A stretch of 64,000 nt of DNA from Gammaproteobacteria bacterium. GTDB taxonomy: Bacteria > Pseudomonadota > Gammaproteobacteria > GRL18. Of the stretch, positions 8,150 to 17,174 are shown one piece after another. Position numbers and translations under genes: made by a program. The stretch is from the NCBI GenBank assembly GCA_016744995.1, contig JADGDG010000015.1, positions 33,521 through 97,520 of the forward strand. The letters run 5' to 3'. The notes below the pieces were generated by a model. That model was not told the DNA's origin. It ran no database searches and saw nothing but the letters and a program-made list of their open reading frames with translations. Each line of letters opens with the position of its first letter. The first letter of the stretch is position 1.

Positions 8150-9187
8150 ATGAAATTCTATTCTGAAGAAATTAAACTGGATCAGCCAGAAAAAATTGGT
8201 ATTTTACTGGTTAATCTTGGTTCACCCGATGCGCCAGACACTTCATCAATTCGACGTTTTTTAAGAGAATTTTTATCCGATCACCGAGTGATAGAAATAC
8301 CTCAATTTCTCTGGCAGATTATTCTTAATCTTATCATATTACCTTTTCGTCCTAGGAAACTGGTTCCTTTGTACCAATCAATCTGGACTCCGGAAGGTTC
8401 GCCGCTGGTTTCCATTGCGCAAAATCAGAAGGCTCAATTAGAAAAGCTCTTTTTAGAAAAACCATTGTCAGAAAAAACAGCAGATATGCCTGTCAGTTTT
8501 GCTCTGGCGATGCGCTATGGCAATCCAGATATTCGTTCAGCGCTACGCCAGCTGGCACAGGATAATGTTCATAAAGTCCTGGTTTTTCCAACCTATGCTC
8601 AGTATTCAGGAACCACAACCGCCTCTATTTTTGATGCGGTGAGTTGTGAACTGCAAAAATGGCGCTGGATCCCTGAATTACGCTTTATCAATAGTTATTA
8701 TGATCAAAAAGAGCATATCCAGGCGCTGGCAGATTCAGTTCAGAATTATTGGCAATCCCATAAAAAAGGCCAAAAATTAGTAATGTCTTTTCATGGATTG
8801 CCCGAACGAAATCGGACACTTGGTGATCCCTATTATGATCAATGCCATAAAACAGCTCAATTACTGGCTGCAAAGTTAGAATTGAATGAGTCACAATGGC
8901 TCATCACATTTCAATCACGTTTTGGCAAAGCGGAGTGGTTAAAACCCTACACCAGTGCTTCATTGGAAGAGCTGGCAAAACAGGGTACTCATTCAGTTGA
9001 TATTATCTGTCCGGGATTCTCCATTGATTGTCTGGAAACTTTGGAAGAAATTTCTGTAGAAAATAGAGATGTCTTTATGAAAGCTGGAGGTCAGGATTAC
9101 CAATACATCCCTGCACTTAATGCCTCAGCAGAAAATACTAAGGCGATGGCCGCACTAATTGAACAACATATTAAGGGCTGGGCTTAA
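8150..9187 (+). CDS. hemH: Ferrochelatase
   Basis: Ferrochelatase inserts Fe2+ into protoporphyrin IX, the last step of heme synthesis, at the inner face of the cytoplasmic membrane. The 345-residue product shows the N-terminal GILLVNLGSPDAP, the catalytic-His strand VMSFHGLPERN, and GFSIDCLETLEEI near the C-terminus, where the glutamates line the active site. Length is normal for a proteobacterial enzyme. It is monocistronic, with a convergent moeA downstream. Confidence 0.96.
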   Translation: MKFYSEEIKLDQPEKIGILLVNLGSPDAPDTSSIRRFLREFLSDHRVIEIPQFLWQIILNLIILPFRPRKLVPLYQSIWTPEGSPLVSIAQNQKAQLEKLFLEKPLSEKTADMPVSFALAMRYGNPDIRSALRQLAQDNVHKVLVFPTYAQYSGTTTASIFDAVSCELQKWRWIPELRFINSYYDQKEHIQALADSVQNYWQSHKKGQKLVMSFHGLPERNRTLGDPYYDQCHKTAQLLAAKLELNESQWLITFQSRFGKAEWLKPYTSASLEELAKQGTHSVDIICPGFSIDCLETLEEISVENRDVFMKAGGQDYQYIPALNASAENTKAMAALIEQHIKGWA

Positions 9188-9193
9188 GAAGTG

Positions 9194-9236
9194 TCAGTAG
9201 TTTGCAACTGGTCTGTTGCCTGCAACAAACCACTGA
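9194..9236. other. Hairpin between convergent hemH and moeA
   Basis: TCAGTAGTTTG pairs with CAAACCACTGA (one mismatch), and GCAAC/GTTGC can pair inside. It lacks a T tract on either strand, so it may be a rho-assisted stop or an RNA end stabiliser for the two convergent genes. Confidence 0.4.
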
Positions 9237-9254
9237 GTCCCCCTTCATCCAGGT

Positions 9255-10511
9255 TTAACTTGTCAAACCTTCAAATGGTTGCACATCAACCATTTCACCC
9301 ACTTCGATACTGCCGCTTTCTGCGGGTATGATAATAAAACAATTTGCCTTGCTCATTGCTGTCAGGACATGTGATGCCTGCATTCCTGCATTTCTGACTG
9401 TCAGTTCACCCGTCTCGGACTGCTCCAAAATACCGCGTTGAAAATCTGTACGTCCAGGACGTTTTTTGAGTAACTCTGCTGTTTTAGCCTTTATTTGCAG
9501 GGGTAAGACAATTTCCTGACCTTTCATGCGTTTAAGAGCCGGCTGGACAAACTGATAGAAGGTTGCAATGACTGCAACAGGGTTTCCGGGCAGTCCAAAA
9601 AACAAACTATTGCCTAAAGTGCCGAATGCCAGAGGTTTCCCAGGTTTCATGGATATTTTCCAGAAATTTATTTGCCCAAGCTTTTCCAGCGTTTCTTTGA
9701 CAAAATCGGCCTCTCCAACTGACACTCCACCCGATGTGATAACCGCATCAGCTAACTCACCCGCTGTGTTAAAGGCTTGTTCAATAGCCTGACGATCATC
9801 AGGGATGACCCCCATATCAATCATCTCAACATCCATGTTTTTTAATAAGCCATAGAGAGAGTAGCGATTAGAATCATAGATATCGCCTGGGCCCAGAGTT
9901 TGACCAATAGAACGCAGTTCATCACCTGTGGAGAAAAAGGCAACTCGGATTCTTCTGGAAACCCGGACTTCAGCAATGCCCTGTGTGGCAAGGAATGCAA
10001 GATCAGTTGGTGAGATCTTCTTTCCCCGGGATAAAAATGTCTGTCCGGTTTTTAGATCGTCACCCGCTTTTCGGACATTGGCAAAAGGTTTTGGAATGGT
10101 TGTAATAGTGACTGATTCTTCATTCGTATTTTCAGTATGCTCTTGCATAACCACTGTATCAACACCATCAGGTACTTGAGCACCAGTCATGATCCGAATG
10201 GCCTCACCGGAAGCAATTTCGCCATTATAAGGGTGTCCGGCAAAAGACTGTCCGGTAACCTTTAATGTCAGAGTGGTTTGCTCTGAAATGTCTGAACTTT
10301 TGAAAGCATATCCATCCATGCCGGAATTATCGCAGGGAGGAGTATCAAAGGTGGCAATAATGTCTTTGGCTAAGACTCGACCTAGTGCATGACGAAGATC
10401 AATTTGTTCAGTGCCTTTGATTGCTTTAGTGTCCTTAATGATTCGTTTTTGTACTTCACTGACACTAATGAAGCGATTGGCAGCAGGGGAAGGATTGGTC
10501 TTTTGGCTCAT
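9255..10511 (-). CDS. moeA: Molybdopterin molybdenumtransferase MoeA
   Basis: MoeA inserts molybdate into adenylylated molybdopterin to make the molybdenum cofactor. The 418-residue product has DTPPCDNSGMDGYAF near residue 57, GEAIRIMTGAQVPDG near residue 103, and the MoCF-binding segment ITSGGVSVGEADFVKETLE with KPGKPLAFG and FFGLPGNPVAV. Full length. A ribosome site AGGAAAA lies before the ATG. It follows mobB by 39 bases in the same direction, forming a cofactor operon. Confidence 0.96.
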   Translation of the reverse strand: MSQKTNPSPAANRFISVSEVQKRIIKDTKAIKGTEQIDLRHALGRVLAKDIIATFDTPPCDNSGMDGYAFKSSDISEQTTLTLKVTGQSFAGHPYNGEIASGEAIRIMTGAQVPDGVDTVVMQEHTENTNEESVTITTIPKPFANVRKAGDDLKTGQTFLSRGKKISPTDLAFLATQGIAEVRVSRRIRVAFFSTGDELRSIGQTLGPGDIYDSNRYSLYGLLKNMDVEMIDMGVIPDDRQAIEQAFNTAGELADAVITSGGVSVGEADFVKETLEKLGQINFWKISMKPGKPLAFGTLGNSLFFGLPGNPVAVIATFYQFVQPALKRMKGQEIVLPLQIKAKTAELLKKRPGRTDFQRGILEQSETGELTVRNAGMQASHVLTAMSKANCFIIIPAESGSIEVGEMVDVQPFEGLTS

Positions 10512-10550
10512 GGTTCTGTTTTCCTGTAAAAGGTATTTATAGAAGTTTTG

Positions 10551-11102
10551 TTATAAAAGTTTTGTTATAAAATCAGCTATTTCAGTGATGTTATTGATAT
10601 CCAGCATTGGACAGGAGACATTGTCTTGAACTTTTATTCCTGACGGTGTCTGATCTGTTGCTATGGCGATGATATTTGAGTCATCCGGGAATAAGAGCGG
10701 TTTGCCCAGTGCTGGTCGATGGAGTTCAATTTTACTAATAGCCTCATGCTTAAAACCCTCCACCAGTATCAGATCAGTTTTACTTAGGTCAAGGTGAGGT
10801 AATAAGGCAAACAAATCAGGCTCGGTCATCTGTTCCTGTACTGGCTGTTCAACCATTAGTGCCCAGCGTTTTGCTGAGGCAACCAGCATCTGCTCAGCAC
10901 CGGCTTTACGCAGTCGGTAACTGTCTTTACCCGGTTTATCAATGTCAAATTTTTCATGGTGGGTGTGTTTTACCATAGCCACACGAATATTAGCTTGATT
11001 TAGCTCAGGGATTAACTGTTCTAATAGAGTTGTTTTGCCGGTACCACTGAATGCAGCAAAGCCTAATAAGGGGACATCATGATAGGTCGTGAGTGAAATC
11101 AT
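10551..11102 (-). CDS. mobB: Molybdopterin-guanine dinucleotide biosynthesis adaptor MobB
   Basis: The 183-residue GTPase-like protein has the P-loop FSGTGKTTLLEQL near residue 18, VKHTHHEKFDIDKPGKDS near residue 43, and ILVEGFKHE near residue 128, all typical of MobB. It assists MobA in making the guanine dinucleotide form of the cofactor. Its last codons lie in a 14-base tandem duplication (AGTTTTGTTATAAA twice), so the C-terminus may recently have been reshaped. It is divergent from nudF. Confidence 0.94.
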   Translation of the reverse strand: MISLTTYHDVPLLGFAAFSGTGKTTLLEQLIPELNQANIRVAMVKHTHHEKFDIDKPGKDSYRLRKAGAEQMLVASAKRWALMVEQPVQEQMTEPDLFALLPHLDLSKTDLILVEGFKHEAISKIELHRPALGKPLLFPDDSNIIAIATDQTPSGIKVQDNVSCPMLDINNITEIADFITKLL

Positions 11103-11152
11103 GGGAGAATTATATCATAATGCTGGTTTAAGATTTAAGGTGCCAGGTAAAC

Positions 11153-11803
11153 ATGAAGAAGTTAAATTTCTCAGATGTTGAGATTATTAAAAAAGAAACT
11201 GCTTATCATGGTTTTTTCAAGGTAAATCAATATACTCTACAGCATCGTCTGTTTGATGGTGGAAAAACCACAGAGTTGACGCGGGAATGTTTTGAGCGGG
11301 GGCATGCAGTGGGCGTACTGGCCTATGATCCCTGGATGGATAATGTGGTCTTACTGGAACAATTTCGTATTGGTGCTTATGTTTATGAAGAAGAAAAGCA
11401 CGGAGACAATACTGAAAACTGTGAGAGCCCCTGGTTATTAGAAATCATTGCCGGCATTGTCGAGCCGGGAGAATCTCAGCTTGAAGTCGCTCATCGTGAA
11501 GCAGAAGAAGAAGCCGGTCTGCAATTGCTGGCACTGGAATCAATCGGTAATTGCTACTCCAGCCAGGGTGGCAGCTCTGAAACCATCCAACTTTACTGTG
11601 CCTGTGTAAGAAGTCATGATGCAGGTGGTATTTATGGTCTGGAAGAAGAGGGGGAAGATATTCGAGTGATTGTTATGTCTTATCAGGAAGCGGTTCAACA
11701 ACTTAAAGAAGGCCATTTGAATAATGCCAGTGCTATGATTGCTATGCAATGGTTAATGTTGAATCGAGGTGATATTCAGATAAAATGGCAGGAATTGAAA
11801 TAA
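11153..11803 (+). CDS. nudF: ADP-ribose pyrophosphatase, Nudix family
   Basis: The 216-residue product has a perfect Nudix box at residues 101-123 (GX5EX7REUXEEXGU, with REAEEEAGL at the end). It matches the NudF/ADPRase subfamily: N-terminal dimerisation strands with YTLQHRLFDGG, HAVGVLAYDP, and a Pro-containing region after the box. It would hydrolyse ADP-ribose to AMP and ribose 5-phosphate in the cytosol. The next element downstream is the first R1 repeat, so this is the last core gene before the accessory block. Confidence 0.92.
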   Translation: MKKLNFSDVEIIKKETAYHGFFKVNQYTLQHRLFDGGKTTELTRECFERGHAVGVLAYDPWMDNVVLLEQFRIGAYVYEEEKHGDNTENCESPWLLEIIAGIVEPGESQLEVAHREAEEEAGLQLLALESIGNCYSSQGGSSETIQLYCACVRSHDAGGIYGLEEEGEDIRVIVMSYQEAVQQLKEGHLNNASAMIAMQWLMLNRGDIQIKWQELK

Positions 11804-11894
11804 TCCCTCTGAGTTAGTACTTTATGGCCATAGCGGTATCCCAAGAGTGCTTCTTTCAGGGTGTGATTTATTGGTTGTTCGAAAATCAAAAGAG

Positions 11895-12090
11895 GGGGGG
11901 CGTTCGGGCAAAGTGCTGAGCCTGTCGATTGCACCCGACACTGGTTCGTCTAACTGGGGACGCTTCTAGCCCGTCCATGGGTCGCTTGACAGAAAACGTC
12001 CGTGTTTTCTGACACCCCAGTTAGACGAACCAGTCTCGCGTACACTCTTCTACCTCAGTTGTCCTCACTTGTGTTGTCCAAAAGCAAGGA
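11895..12090 (+). repeat. R1 repeat, copy A (full)
   Basis: This is a ~200-base element present three times in the window (full here, partial at 16.1 kb, full and inverted at 19.7 kb). Its centre is a perfect 20-base inverted pair, ACTGGTTCGTCTAACTGGGG at 11940-11959 and its complement at 12015-12034. It encloses a second hairpin (CAGAAAAC/GTTTTCTG) and a CCC...GGG stem. The flanks GCAAAGTGCTGAG (left) and GTTGTCCAAAAGCAA (right) also recur in the other full copy. No ORF fits. It occupies most of the gene-free stretch after nudF. Confidence 0.9.
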
Positions 12091-12122
12091 GGGTGTAGAC
12101 TGTATTGAGCTCCGGATTAAAT

Positions 12123-12623
12123 TTATGGTTCGTTTAGGTTTTTCTTAATATCGTTGTAATCAAAATTGTAAATATTTAGTTCAGAACCTTGATAAACTAA
12201 AGATTCTCTTGAACCAGCCCCTAATGCAAGTTCTTGGAAAGCTCTATGTTCTATTTGAGTTAAACCACCTTCTAGTTTCTCCATTGGGTGAATGACTGTT
12301 AGAGGTGATAGAACTAGAAATTTATGTTTTGATAAAGTATGGATAATGTGTTGTAAAATTTTTTCTGCCGCAACAAAATTTGAAATTAACGTTCTTGGGT
12401 GAGAAAACGGGTTAATAACTTTTGTATTTAATTCTTTTTTTAGTAATTCTGCACTGCTGCCAATAGCAGTAACTATTTTTTCACCCTTACTATTTTTCTT
12501 TATTGCGATGAATGGTTTTTCATCGTAAGTATTTCCAGAAGTTATTTCTGTTGCTTTAATTCTGTTTTCCCAAATTTGAATGTAAAAAACTGGGCTTAAA
12601 TTATTAAATATTTTTTTGAACAT
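12123..12623 (-). CDS. Half-length MreB-like actin-family protein
   Basis: From the Met of MFKKIFNNLSPVFYIQIWEN the 166 residues align to the first half of MreB, which normally starts MFKKL...DLGTANT. Further matches are ISNFVAAEKILQHII (MreB: IADFFVTEKMLQHFI) and TQIEHRAFQELALGAGSRE (MreB: TQVERRAIRESAQGAGARE). The phosphate-1 loop is degenerate (YIQIWEN for the DLGTAN region), and the protein ends before the second phosphate motif, so nucleotide binding is unlikely. The frame is open 54 codons further upstream (to 12785), but the MreB start and an A/G-rich stretch support the shorter form. It sits alone between repeats R1 and R2. Confidence 0.6.
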   Translation of the reverse strand: MFKKIFNNLSPVFYIQIWENRIKATEITSGNTYDEKPFIAIKKNSKGEKIVTAIGSSAELLKKELNTKVINPFSHPRTLISNFVAAEKILQHIIHTLSKHKFLVLSPLTVIHPMEKLEGGLTQIEHRAFQELALGAGSRESLVYQGSELNIYNFDYNDIKKNLNEP

Positions 12624-12820
12624 GTAATTTTCTTTTTCTCTTAAATCTACCACTATGCGTTTTAGATTATTACCAAATTTCAGCATATTTTTTTTGTAAG
12701 ATCGAATTTCTTCAACAAAAGGATCTTCAATTATTTGATATACCTCCCAGCTCTTCTGATGGATATATGTATCCACATGATTCAACTAATTCAATAATTT
12801 CTTTTTTGGTTTCAGCGTTA

Positions 12821-12925
12821 TTTATAAGTGATTTTATTTTTTTCAGTCAACATTAAATTTATTTGAAAATTTTACCAATTTTTAACCTTCAAATGATGGC
12901 TGTCTTGAATCATTCTTGTTAGTCT
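12821..12925 (+). repeat. R2 repeat, copy a
   Basis: About 105 AT-rich bases, from TTTATAAGTGAT through ATTTTACCAATT to CTTGAATCA, recur at 17175-17280 with roughly 88% identity by eye. The last part (ATGGCTGTCTTGA) recurs again at 16.1 kb, fused to R1. No coding potential was seen. Confidence 0.8.
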
Positions 12926-13281
12926 CCTGCAATATTATAGTTATCACTGCCCCCCATTGCTTTCCAAATATTCATAATTGACTCAATATGCTCAAGTGGT
13001 GCATCTGGTGAGAACCTTAGCGTTAATTTGCTTTTTAAACTAGAGATATCAACTGAGTGTGAAGTGAGTAAATCTGTATTACAGACAAACCTTACTTCTT
13101 TTTCATTCCTAAATATCTTTCTCTTGTTAAAGGGGGGTAAGTAAAGAGTGTTTGAGTAATCTACGTAACCAGAATTGAAAGTGTTTATATCAGCATCATT
13201 TGTCCATGATGCTTCTAATATACTTTTGAGCTCGCCATAGGCTATTACAACGCCGACACCTAAGTTATTTTCTGCATATTT

Positions 13282-13291
13282 ATGCCAAAGT
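13282..13291. repeat. Target site duplication, left copy
   Basis: ATGCCAAAGT directly precedes the IS end CATAGGTA and is repeated exactly after the other IS end. Ten bases is within the range reported for IS4-family insertions. Confidence 0.93.
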
Positions 13292-14728
13292 CATAGGTAA
13301 GATCTTAAGAAGTTGAAATGAAGCTCAATTGATGATCAAATAGGAGTTACCACACCACTATTATCATTACAAAAAAGCTTCAAATGAACATTACCATAAT
13401 CATAAAAAAACTGAAACAAGTCTTAAGCGAAAAGAAATTAAATCGGTTGGGCAAAGAAACAGGATTTACTCAAAGAAAAAGGAATGTAACGGCATTTCAA
13501 CTGGTTACCGCCATGATAGGTGCGCTGGGAGAAAAAGACACGCGGTACTTATCCGATATACTCAGGTATTTTAATCACCTGACCGGACAAAGTGTAAAAT
13601 ACAAACCGTTTCATAATCAGCTCTGCAAAGAGGCATTGGCTGAGTTGATGAAAGCCGTTGCTGACAAGGTTTTTAGTTGCTGGATAAATGATGTACTACG
13701 GTACAACAATCGTCATTTTTCACAGTTTAGCAAAGTGTTGATACAGGATGGCAGTTCCTTTGCTGTTAAAAACAGTTTAAAAAACATCTGGCCTGGACGA
13801 TTTACCAAAACAAGTCCAGCAGCGATAGAACTCCATGCAACCATTAACCTGCATAATGGTAGTTTTGAACAGGCAACTATTACACCAGATACGTTCTCAG
13901 AAAGAGCGGAAATGCCAGTGATTGAAGATTTAAAGGGCTGCTTATTTTTGGCAGACAGAGGCTATTATTCCAGCGAGTTTATTCTCAAATTAGATGAAGC
14001 TGGCGGTTACTATGTCCTAAGAGCCAAAGGCTTAAAGCGAGCACGGGTTCATCAGGCCATTCAAGGTGATGGCAAGAGGCTGGTGAATAAAAAACAGCCA
14101 CAATTATCGGCACTACAGACACGGTTACCTAAAAGGCAACTGGTTGATATGGATATTGAAATTAATGGTGAGTGTGTCAGGTTGGTCGCAGTATGGAGTC
14201 CAAAAGAAAACCGACATACTTATCTGGTCACTAATTTAAACAGGCAAGAATTCAGTACACTGGAAGTGACTCATATTTATCGCATGAGATGGCAAGTAGA
14301 ATTATTGTTCAAAGAGTGTAAATCTCACAACAGTCTGCATGGTTTTAATACAGAAAAAGCCTCGTTGCAGGAATCACTCATTTGGGCGAGCCTGATATCA
14401 ATGACATTAAAGCGATTTATGACGGGTAGCATTGAACAAATGTTCAAAGTAGAGATGTCAACCATGACGGTTTCTAAAACGACCATTGTTTGGTGGTATG
14501 GTATCCTGGAAGCTATTGTACAAAAACGAAGAAAAGCTTTAGTGAATAGAGTCACTGAAGCTTGTGAATTTTTAAAAGAGAATGCTTGCCGAGCCCATTC
14601 AAAGCGTGACCGGAAGACAGGGATTCATCAATATGGTCTGGAGCCTGCATTTTATGCGGCTCTTTGATAAAGAGCGGGTAGGTATTTATATGAAATTTAA
14701 AGATAAATTCCTTAAGTACCTACCTATG
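13292..14728 (+). mobile_element. Complete IS4-family insertion sequence, 1437 bp
   Basis: The ends are imperfect inverted repeats: left CATAGGTAAGATCTTAAG, right (complement) CATAGGTAGGTACTTAAG, with 15 of 18 matching. One transposase gene fills the element. A perfect 10-base duplication flanks it, and rejoining across it restores a neighbouring reading frame. Intact ends, an intact ORF and a perfect duplication together indicate a recent insertion. Confidence 0.95.
13384..14667 (+). CDS. IS4-family DDE transposase
   Basis: The 427-residue product is intact. DDE signature: D in IQDGSSFAV, D in FLADRGYYSSE, and E in the Y-(2)-R-(3)-E-(6)-K motif YRMRWQVELLFKECK, which is diagnostic of IS4. 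The N-terminal ~100 residues form the DNA-binding part (QLVTAMIGALGEKDTRYLS). Beta-strand insertion domain features are present between the second D and the E, as in Tn5-like enzymes. It would cut and paste the surrounding element. Confidence 0.95.
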   Translation: MNITIIIKKLKQVLSEKKLNRLGKETGFTQRKRNVTAFQLVTAMIGALGEKDTRYLSDILRYFNHLTGQSVKYKPFHNQLCKEALAELMKAVADKVFSCWINDVLRYNNRHFSQFSKVLIQDGSSFAVKNSLKNIWPGRFTKTSPAAIELHATINLHNGSFEQATITPDTFSERAEMPVIEDLKGCLFLADRGYYSSEFILKLDEAGGYYVLRAKGLKRARVHQAIQGDGKRLVNKKQPQLSALQTRLPKRQLVDMDIEINGECVRLVAVWSPKENRHTYLVTNLNRQEFSTLEVTHIYRMRWQVELLFKECKSHNSLHGFNTEKASLQESLIWASLISMTLKRFMTGSIEQMFKVEMSTMTVSKTTIVWWYGILEAIVQKRRKALVNRVTEACEFLKENACRAHSKRDRKTGIHQYGLEPAFYAAL

Positions 14729-14738
14729 ATGCCAAAGT
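14729..14738. repeat. Target site duplication, right copy
   Basis: Exact second copy of ATGCCAAAGT, immediately after the right IS end (CCTATG). Confidence 0.93.
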
Positions 14739-15193
14739 AAGTAGTCGTCATCATGATTATCTAAACTAGTCCAACAAGAAACCAGCCAATGCGATCTCAT
14801 TCTATCTAAATGGTTATCCAAAAATATTGGCAATATATCTTTTTGACACAATATTTTTTGAATTGCATGTTTATAATCTAAAGGGATTTCACTATCTTGT
14901 TTATCCTCAAAATTTTTAGCGCTACTAAAGTAAACTAAATTTTTACTAACAAACCATATGAATTTAGTAGGAGTAAAGTATCTGCATATTAAATTGTTGG
15001 CACGTGGCTCAGTAAGTTTATCGGATATTCGATCAAGTATAAGCTTGTAAGTATTATCCCAATAAATATTTTCATTTGCATTATCATTGGTTAGTGTTTT
15101 GTATAGAGTGTTTATTTCGCTCTCAAATTTACTAGTATCAATATGAGCATTATCTTTATTAGGAATGTAGTGATCTGGGGGTGTAGAGTTCAT

Positions 15194-15511
15194 ATGTGAG
15201 TTTACTTATGTTTTTATAGCCAACGTTAGCTTAAGTGTTCAGTTGGGCTTCCAGAGAAGTAATTGAAAAGGAAAAACACTCGTAATACTCCAATAACTAA
15301 ATAATTGCTAAGCCCAACTGATACACTCCTAACTCTGGCTAGAGCTAAATTTCTAATCTACTTAGCTGATTGATTTTTTGTTTCTACCGATGCAAACGCA
15401 ATAATGGAGGATAAAAATAACATACTTCCATATAGAAGATAAAATATTTTTGTTTTTAAGCTTTTCCCGCTTTATATATTCTAACCTTATTTGTTAGAAC
15501 ACCTGAAAATT
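15194..15511. other. Gene-free stretch with a 12-base inverted repeat
   Basis: No coding frame is convincing. The only structure is TCAGTTGGGCTT at 15239-15250 and its exact complement AAGCCCAACTGA at 15310-15321, 59 bases apart. A short GATTTTTTGTTTC tract follows. The stretch carries the presumed promoter of the IS-disrupted gene on the minus strand. Confidence 0.5.
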
Positions 15512-15814
15512 TTACTCATCATCAAAATCAAAATAAGTTCCAGGTGCTATATGATCGACTTTTGGTTCACGATCATCTCGATTTTTATTGCCTTTTATTG
15601 GTATTCCATAAATGAGGCTCTTAAATGGCCAAGGAATCTATGCTCTTGGAAAAATACCTGGTGAATGATCATAAGCAATATGTAGAACTATACTTGAACC
15701 AAAAATCGGTACGAGCCAAACAAAAAAGATTTGAGCAACACGTTGCTGTTTTCCCAAGTCGTCTTCACTTAGTAAGAAAATTGTAGCTAATACATTTAAC
15801 CAGATTAATATCAA
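15512..15814 (-). pseudogene. Small membrane protein gene with in-frame stop
   Basis: Reading from a TTG at 15814 gives a hydrophobic N-terminus (MLILIWLNVLATIFLLSEDD), then GKQQRVAQIFFVWLVPIFGS with a second membrane segment, then an in-frame TAG at 15638-15640. The same frame continues with IPWPFKSLIYGIPIK and a charged end to TAA. The layout (two membrane helices and a cytoplasmic tail) looks like one original ~100-residue protein broken by a single nonsense change. The true start is uncertain and may be lost. Family not recognised. Confidence 0.5.
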
Positions 15815-16110
15815 CAGCTTAGCTTTTACACGTTATGCGTAGCATTACGTATAAATGTCTGTTGAACAATACTGCGTGGATTGACTATATACTTATGAAT
15901 GGAAATTGTTTTTTGACATTCAAACCGCAGAAGGTGATTCATGACACTCAGGCTTCTGTCAGAGTGGGATGAGACCTTAATTGAAGCCAAAACTGGGTGG
16001 TTTCCATAGTTTAATATACTCTTTTTTTTCATAACAAACAATAATATATCCTTAACCTGTAAGGTTGCTCTTTTTACCATTTAACGCCTTTTGTACTGTA
16101 CACTCATAGA

Positions 16111-16140
16111 ATCTTTGAATTATGGCTGTCTTGAGTCATG
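16111..16140 (+). repeat. R2 repeat, copy c (end fragment)
   Basis: ATCTTTGAATTATGGCTGTC and the next 10 bases match the right end of the other R2 copies. It stops exactly where the R1 copy B begins, so the two repeats are fused here. The 295 bases before it, after the membrane pseudogene, show no convincing gene. Confidence 0.6.
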
Positions 16141-16270
16141 GTCCATGGGTCGCTTGACAGAAAACGTCCGTGTTTTCTGTCACCCCAGTTAGACGAACCA
16201 GTCTTGCGTACACTCTTCTACCTAAGTTGTTCCCACTGGTGTTGTCCAAAAGCAAAGAAAAAGCAAGAGT
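16141..16270 (+). repeat. R1 repeat, copy B (left-truncated)
   Basis: It begins in the middle of R1 at GTCCATGGGTCGCTTGACAG and keeps the inner hairpin (here a perfect 10-base pair, GACAGAAAAC/GTTTTCTGTC). The right stem arm CCCCAGTTAGACGAACCAGT and the right flank through GTTGTCCAAAAGCAAAGA are also kept. The left stem arm and left flank are missing, replaced by R2 sequence. It has the same orientation as copy A. Confidence 0.88.
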
Positions 16271-16341
16271 AAATTTAGTCAAGTAATAAAGTGTCATACT
16301 AAATATCGAAAAAAGATAATCTAAAACTGCAGGTGCTGCCC

Positions 16342-16983
16342 CTAGTTGTTTAAGTTTGGATCTTTAAGAAATTCAGTTGCTCCCCAATTAGCTTGTAATA
16401 CCACACCTGTATTGGTTAGCTGATAAAGTGATATTCCTGGGACAAGAGAAATTGCCTCACCAATTTCAGCACCTTTTCCTGCCAGCTTTATAGTCGCATC
16501 ACCTGACGCGCTTACTTGAAGGCCCACTGTTGTAAATTGTTTAAAAACGGTCTCATTTGCAAAAATTACAACGCCATTAAATGATTTATAGCCCAATCCA
16601 GGCCCTGTTCCAGCTCTAATAGCATTCATAAAAATAGGCTTTTTAGTTTTATTATCAAAAACAACACCATAGCCATTGCCTGCTACATAGATAAGCAGAT
16701 TGACTATCTGAGCGTCAAAAACACCATAACCATAAGCCTTTTCAATTTCATCTTTGGCTTGTGGATGCTTCATGTATAAATGCTCAAGTACTTCTTTTTC
16801 CATTGTTAAAATTTTCTGGCGTGTTTTTTTGATGTCCTCTTCTGACAAAGTATCAAAATCATGTCGTTGCTCGGTGATAAATTCATCATCTGCAAATACA
16901 TGTAATTGTAATCCCATGAGAAAAATCATAAAAAGGGATAGACTGGTTAATAAATTATTAGATTTTGTGCGCATAATGTTCAT
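16342..16983 (-). CDS. YSC84/SYLF-domain exported protein
   Basis: The 213-residue product starts with a signal peptide (LLTSLSLFMIFLMGLQLHVFA, cleavage near ADDE). The mature part matches the SYLF (YSC84-like) lipid-binding family: AYGYGVFD, AGNGYGVVFD, RAGTGPGLGYKSFNGVVIF, VSASGDATIKLAGKG, ISLYQLTNTGVVLQA. Members bind phosphoinositides in eukaryotes; bacterial roles are not settled. It lies alone between R1 copy B and R2 copy b on the minus strand, with no obvious partner. No lipobox Cys is seen, so it is probably periplasmic. Confidence 0.85.
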   Translation of the reverse strand: MNIMRTKSNNLLTSLSLFMIFLMGLQLHVFADDEFITEQRHDFDTLSEEDIKKTRQKILTMEKEVLEHLYMKHPQAKDEIEKAYGYGVFDAQIVNLLIYVAGNGYGVVFDNKTKKPIFMNAIRAGTGPGLGYKSFNGVVIFANETVFKQFTTVGLQVSASGDATIKLAGKGAEIGEAISLVPGISLYQLTNTGVVLQANWGATEFLKDPNLNN

Positions 16984-17174
16984 GTTATTTATTTTTTCTT
17001 TAATTTTTGAAGTTAGAAATAGTGTGTTTCATATAAACTGTAGATCTACTTGAGTATTATATGAATGATTTAGCACTGCTGAATGGACTCCAAACAGACA
17101 ATCTTTTTCATTATCCACTAAAATAAAACTATTACAGGATAGCCACAATTCACTGTTCTCCTAAAATAAACTTG

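Larger units (their letters stand above)
12919..15193 (-). pseudogene. DUF2971-like gene split by an IS4-family element
   Basis: The N-terminal ~150 residues (start at 15193) end at DDDYLLWH where the IS begins. Removing the IS and one copy of the 10-base duplication continues the frame as LLWHKYAENNLGVGVVIAYG and on to a stop at 12919-12921, for about 275 residues. The rejoined protein has the DUF2971 pattern: VYFSSAKNFED early, SCWTSLDNHDDDYLLWHKYA in the middle, and a basic FNKRKIFRNEKEVRFV segment later. As it stands, translation ends two codons inside the IS. The function of DUF2971 proteins is not known; they are common in islands. Confidence 0.85.

Noticed and set aside
11947..12027. 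R1 core resembles an integron attC site (GTCTAAC ... GTTAGAC, about 80 bases, beside small accessory genes and a toxin-antitoxin remnant)
   Set aside because: The perfect pairing extends 7 or more bases outside both putative recombination boxes, there are no asymmetric unpaired bases as in attC, copies lie in opposite orientations, and no integrase is present.
15239..15321. 12-base inverted repeat GTTGGGC...GCCCAAC as an attC-type site
   Set aside because: The boxes are in the wrong order for attC on either strand, and the interior has no paired structure.
15826..16080. 84-codon minus-strand ORF
   Set aside because: No ribosome site, no recognisable pattern, composition like random frames; it lies in a gene-poor stretch next to repeats.
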